DNA of 17,525 bases. Origin: Flavobacteriales bacterium (GTDB lineage: Bacteria > Bacteroidota > Bacteroidia > Flavobacteriales > Flavobacteriaceae). The stretch is taken from positions 1 to 17,525 of the forward strand of contig NSHO01000017.1 in the NCBI GenBank assembly GCA_002737105.1, given 5' to 3'. Each line of letters begins with the position of its first letter. The stretch's first letter is position 1. Below the pieces are notes generated by a model that saw only the letters and a program-made list of their open reading frames with translations, searched no databases and was not told the DNA's origin. A program made the position numbers and the translations under genes. Shown piece by piece: positions 14,982 to 17,525 of this stretch.

Positions 14982-14995
14982 TTAAGAATTCTTAA
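14982..14995 (+). promoter_or_regulatory. 14-bp perfect palindrome in the aconitase upstream region
   Basis: TTAAGAATTCTTAA is a perfect 14-bp palindrome in the 257-nt gene-free region 14910-15166, about 120 bp upstream of the aconitase -7 box. It could be an operator for a dimeric regulator. In A/T-rich DNA such palindromes also arise by chance. Otherwise that spacer holds only the hairpin at 14919 and the promoter at 15115. Confidence 0.25.
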
Positions 14996-15114
14996 ATAAT
15001 CACCTCTTTTCTGTTGAATTTTTGAATTAAAATCATTAAAATAGAATAAACACATATAATAATTCCAATAATATCGTTTTTTTTTATAAATTTTTTAATC
15101 TAAAAAGAATTGGT

Positions 15115-15122
15115 TAAATTTG
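15115..15122 (+). promoter_or_regulatory. Aconitase promoter, -7 box TAAATTTG
   Basis: TAAATTTG is a perfect TAnnTTTG match 44 nt before the ATG. The region about 19 nt upstream is a T-run (15091-15096) rather than a clean TTTG. Confidence 0.6.
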
Positions 15123-15166
15123 TATCACAAATAAAAAATAATACAATCAAATAATAAAATTATAGT

Positions 15167-17431
15167 ATGGCATACGACATTAAAATGATTGAAAAAGTAT
15201 ATGAAAACATCGCTGTTCGAGTGGATAAAGCACGTGAGTTAGTTGGTCGTCCACTTACTTTAACAGAAAAGATATTATATTCTCATTTATGGAAAAAAAA
15301 TCCTACCTCAACCTTTAAAAGAGGCGCAGATTATGTAGATTTTGCCCCAGATAGAGTTGCTTGCCAAGACGCAACTGCACAAATGGCTTTGTTACAATTT
15401 ATGCATGCAGGTAAGAAAACCGTAGCAGTCCCAACAACGGTTCACTGCGACCACTTAATTCAAGCCAAAAGTGGAGCTGCTACAGATTTAGCTTTCGCAA
15501 ACACACAATCAAAGGAAGTTTTCGATTTTCTTTCATCTGTTTCAAATAAATATGGAATTGGTTTTTGGAAGCCAGGTTCAGGAATTATTCACCAAATTGT
15601 TTTAGAAAATTATGCGTTTCCTGGCGGAATGATGATTGGTACCGATTCTCATACAGTTAATGCTGGTGGTTTAGGTATGTTAGCAATTGGTGTTGGTGGA
15701 GCCGATGCAGTTGATGTAATGTCGGGCATGTCTTGGGAATTAAAATTCCCGAAATTAATTGGTGTGAAATTAACGGGCAAATTAAACGGCTGGTTATCAG
15801 CCAAAGATGTTATTCTTAAAGTTGCAGATATTTTAACTGTAAAAGGCGGAACAGGTGCAGTAGTTGAATATTTTGGCGAAGGCGCAACTTCAATGTCTTG
15901 CACAGGTAAAGGAACAATTTGTAACATGGGTGCAGAAATTGGAGCAACTACTTCAACTTTTGGATACGATGATTCAATGCGAAGATATTTAGCTGCTACA
16001 GGACGCCAAGATGTGGTTGATGCTGCCGATAAAGTTGCTGATTATTTAACTGGAGATGCCGAAGTGTATGCCAATCCAGAGCAATATTTCGATCAATTAA
16101 TTGAAATTAACTTGTCTGAATTAGAGCCACATATCAACGGTCCTTTTACACCAGATAGAGGAACGCCAGTTTCTAAAATGAAAGAAGTAGCCGCACAAAA
16201 TGGATGGCCATTGAAAGTAGAATGGGGTTTAATTGGTTCTTGTACAAATTCTTCTTATGAAGATATGTCAAGAGCAGCCTCTATTGTAGAACAAGCAGTG
16301 GCTCATGGAATTACTCCAAAAGCAGAATTTGGTATCAACCCAGGTTCGGAACAAATTAGATATACCATTGAAAGAGACGGCATTATTGCTACTTTCGAAA
16401 AAATGGGAACTAAAGTATTTACAAATGCTTGCGGACCTTGTATTGGTCAATGGGACAGAGCAGGAGCTGATAAAGGGGAGAAAAATACTATTGTACATTC
16501 ATTCAATCGTAACTTTTCTAAAAGAGCCGACGGAAATCCGAATACTCATGCTTTTGTAACTTCTCCAGAAATGGTAGCTGCGTTAGCCATTTCAGGTCGT
16601 TTGGATTTTAATCCTTTAACAGATACTTTATTAAATGATAAAGGTGAAGCCATAAAATTTAATCCTCCTGTTGGTGACGAATTACCAACTAAAGGTTTTG
16701 CTGTAGAAGATGCAGGTTTTCAAGCTCCGGCTGAAGATGGTTCTTCTGTAGAAGTTGTGGTTTCTGAAACTTCTGATAGACTACAATTATTGGCGCCTTT
16801 TACCGCTTGGGATGGAAAAAACATTATAGATGCGAAGTTATTAATCAAAGCATTTGGAAAATGTACAACAGATCATATTTCTATGGCCGGACCATGGTTA
16901 CGTTTCCGCGGACATTTAGATAATATTTCTAACAATATGTTAATTGGTGCAGAAAATTCCTTTAATGGTAAAGCCAATTCGGTTAAAAATCAATTAACTG
17001 GTGTTTATGCTGAAGTTCCAGCTGTAGCTAGAGCATATAAATCTGCTGGAATTCCTTCAATTGTAGTTGGTGATCATAATTACGGAGAAGGTTCTTCACG
17101 CGAGCATGCTGCAATGGAACCAAGATTTTTAGGTGTTACTGCCGTTTTAGTAAAATCATTTGCTCGTATTCACGAAACGAATTTAAAAAAGCAAGGTATG
17201 TTAGGTTTAACCTTTGCAAATGAAGCAGATTACGATAAAATCCAGGAAGACGATACCATCAATTTCTTAGATTTAACTGAATTTGCGCCAGGCAAACCTT
17301 TAAAATTAGAGTTTGTTCACGCAGATGGAACAAAAGATATTATTTTAGCCAATCATACCTATAACGAAAGCCAAATTGGTTGGTTTGTAGCTGGTTCAGC
17401 TTTAAATTTAATTGCTGCTGGAAAAGCGTAG
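15167..17431 (+). CDS. acn: Aconitate hydratase, mitochondrial type
   Basis: A 754-residue TCA-cycle enzyme that isomerises citrate to isocitrate through cis-aconitate using a [4Fe-4S] cluster. Length and sequence fit the mitochondrial-type aconitase group found in Bacteroidota, not the longer AcnA/IRP1 type or the rearranged AcnB. Cluster ligands: Cys359 in [14 protein letters not shown], and Cys422 and Cys425 in [14 protein letters not shown]. Other active-site blocks: [10 protein letters not shown] (91-100), [13 protein letters not shown] (158-170), and in the C-terminal swivel domain [14 protein letters not shown] (564-577) and [19 protein letters not shown] with Ser643 and Arg645. All key residues are present. 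The start ATG lies 44 nt after a perfect -7 box. The gene is single, with its own promoter and a strong terminator, so it is not clearly part of the MoxR operon. Confidence 0.97.
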   Translation: MAYDIKMIEKVYENIAVRVDKARELVGRPLTLTEKILYSHLWKKNPTSTFKRGADYVDFAPDRVACQDATAQMALLQFMHAGKKTVAVPTTVHCDHLIQAKSGAATDLAFANTQSKEVFDFLSSVSNKYGIGFWKPGSGIIHQIVLENYAFPGGMMIGTDSHTVNAGGLGMLAIGVGGADAVDVMSGMSWELKFPKLIGVKLTGKLNGWLSAKDVILKVADILTVKGGTGAVVEYFGEGATSMSCTGKGTICNMGAEIGATTSTFGYDDSMRRYLAATGRQDVVDAADKVADYLTGDAEVYANPEQYFDQLIEINLSELEPHINGPFTPDRGTPVSKMKEVAAQNGWPLKVEWGLIGSCTNSSYEDMSRAASIVEQAVAHGITPKAEFGINPGSEQIRYTIERDGIIATFEKMGTKVFTNACGPCIGQWDRAGADKGEKNTIVHSFNRNFSKRADGNPNTHAFVTSPEMVAALAISGRLDFNPLTDTLLNDKGEAIKFNPPVGDELPTKGFAVEDAGFQAPAEDGSSVEVVVSETSDRLQLLAPFTAWDGKNIIDAKLLIKAFGKCTTDHISMAGPWLRFRGHLDNISNNMLIGAENSFNGKANSVKNQLTGVYAEVPAVARAYKSAGIPSIVVGDHNYGEGSSREHAAMEPRFLGVTAVLVKSFARIHETNLKKQGMLGLTFANEADYDKIQEDDTINFLDLTEFAPGKPLKLEFVHADGTKDIILANHTYNESQIGWFVAGSALNLIAAGKA

Positions 17432-17451
17432 TTAGGTTTTTAATAAATATG

Positions 17452-17484
17452 AAAACTCCAAGTTTCGGCTTGGAGTTTTTTTTG
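17452..17484 (+). terminator. Rho-independent terminator after aconitase
   Basis: A perfect 11-bp stem, AAAACTCCAAG (17452-17462) with CTTGGAGTTTT (17469-17479), has a TTTCGG loop and continues into a T-tract. It lies 20 nt after the stop codon. The A-run on its left side could let it work weakly in the other direction too. Confidence 0.93.
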
Positions 17485-17525
17485 TAGTAAAAATTATTTT
17501 TTAAAATGTCTTTTCTCCAAAATTA

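Noticed and set aside
16305..16559. 84-codon plus-strand frame inside the aconitase gene, and antisense frames at 15649-15927 and 16268-16498
   Set aside because: Aconitase is full-length and carries all motifs across this region; the other frames are overlaps without recognisable content.
17494..17525. Possible C-terminal tail of a convergent minus-strand gene at the right edge (frame ending ILEKRHFKK, stop at 17494-17496; another frame ends NFGEKTF)
   Set aside because: Only about 10 codons are in the window and two frames are equally open, so a gene cannot be supported.

Overview
The window looks like chromosomal DNA of a Bacteroidota bacterium, most likely Flavobacteriaceae and close to Flavobacterium. 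The evidence is: low G+C by eye with A/T-rich codon choice; near-absence of Shine-Dalgarno sequences, with A-rich leaders instead; several upstream boxes matching the Bacteroidota sigma factor -7 consensus TAnnTTTG, some with a TTTG or TTG about 19 nt further upstream; a mitochondrial-type aconitase; and a carboxypeptidase-regulatory-domain/plug outer-membrane beta-barrel receptor.

Layout. (1) Bases 1-760, minus strand: the N-terminal 253 codons of an outer-membrane beta-barrel receptor, cut by the left edge. (2) Bases 761-938: divergent promoter region. (3) Bases 939-2717: argS. (4) Bases 2718-2834: short spacer with two kinds of tandem/direct repeats. (5) Bases 2835-7587: a tightly packed cassette of two paralogous SGNH-hydrolase-like exported proteins (8-nt overlap; the second carries an inserted LysM domain), an MBOAT membrane O-acyltransferase 6 nt later, and a 58-residue membrane protein with a Cys-rich tail. 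(6) Bases 7738-7926: a 62-residue exported Lys/Cys-rich protein with its own promoter and a strong terminator. (7) Bases 8069-10373: ffh and folD, ended by a terminator. (8) Bases 10540-14909: two multi-domain parvulin-type peptidyl-prolyl isomerases, the second SurA-like, followed by a MoxR AAA+ ATPase. (9) Bases 15167-17431: aconitase, ended by a strong terminator. No stretch longer than 257 bases lacks a gene, and I saw no rRNA, tRNA, CRISPR array or insertion sequence.

How it works together. Most of the window is housekeeping: tRNA charging, co-translational protein targeting, one-carbon metabolism, outer-membrane protein folding and the TCA cycle. The most interesting part is the 2835-7398 cassette. 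An MBOAT that could carry acyl groups across the inner membrane is paired with two envelope-facing SGNH enzymes that keep a Ser-Asp-His triad. This is the logic of DltB/DltD, PatA/PatB and AlgI/AlgJ/AlgX. The LysM domain inside the second SGNH protein suggests that the acyl acceptor is, or lies next to, peptidoglycan. That substrate assignment is inference, not shown by the sequence.
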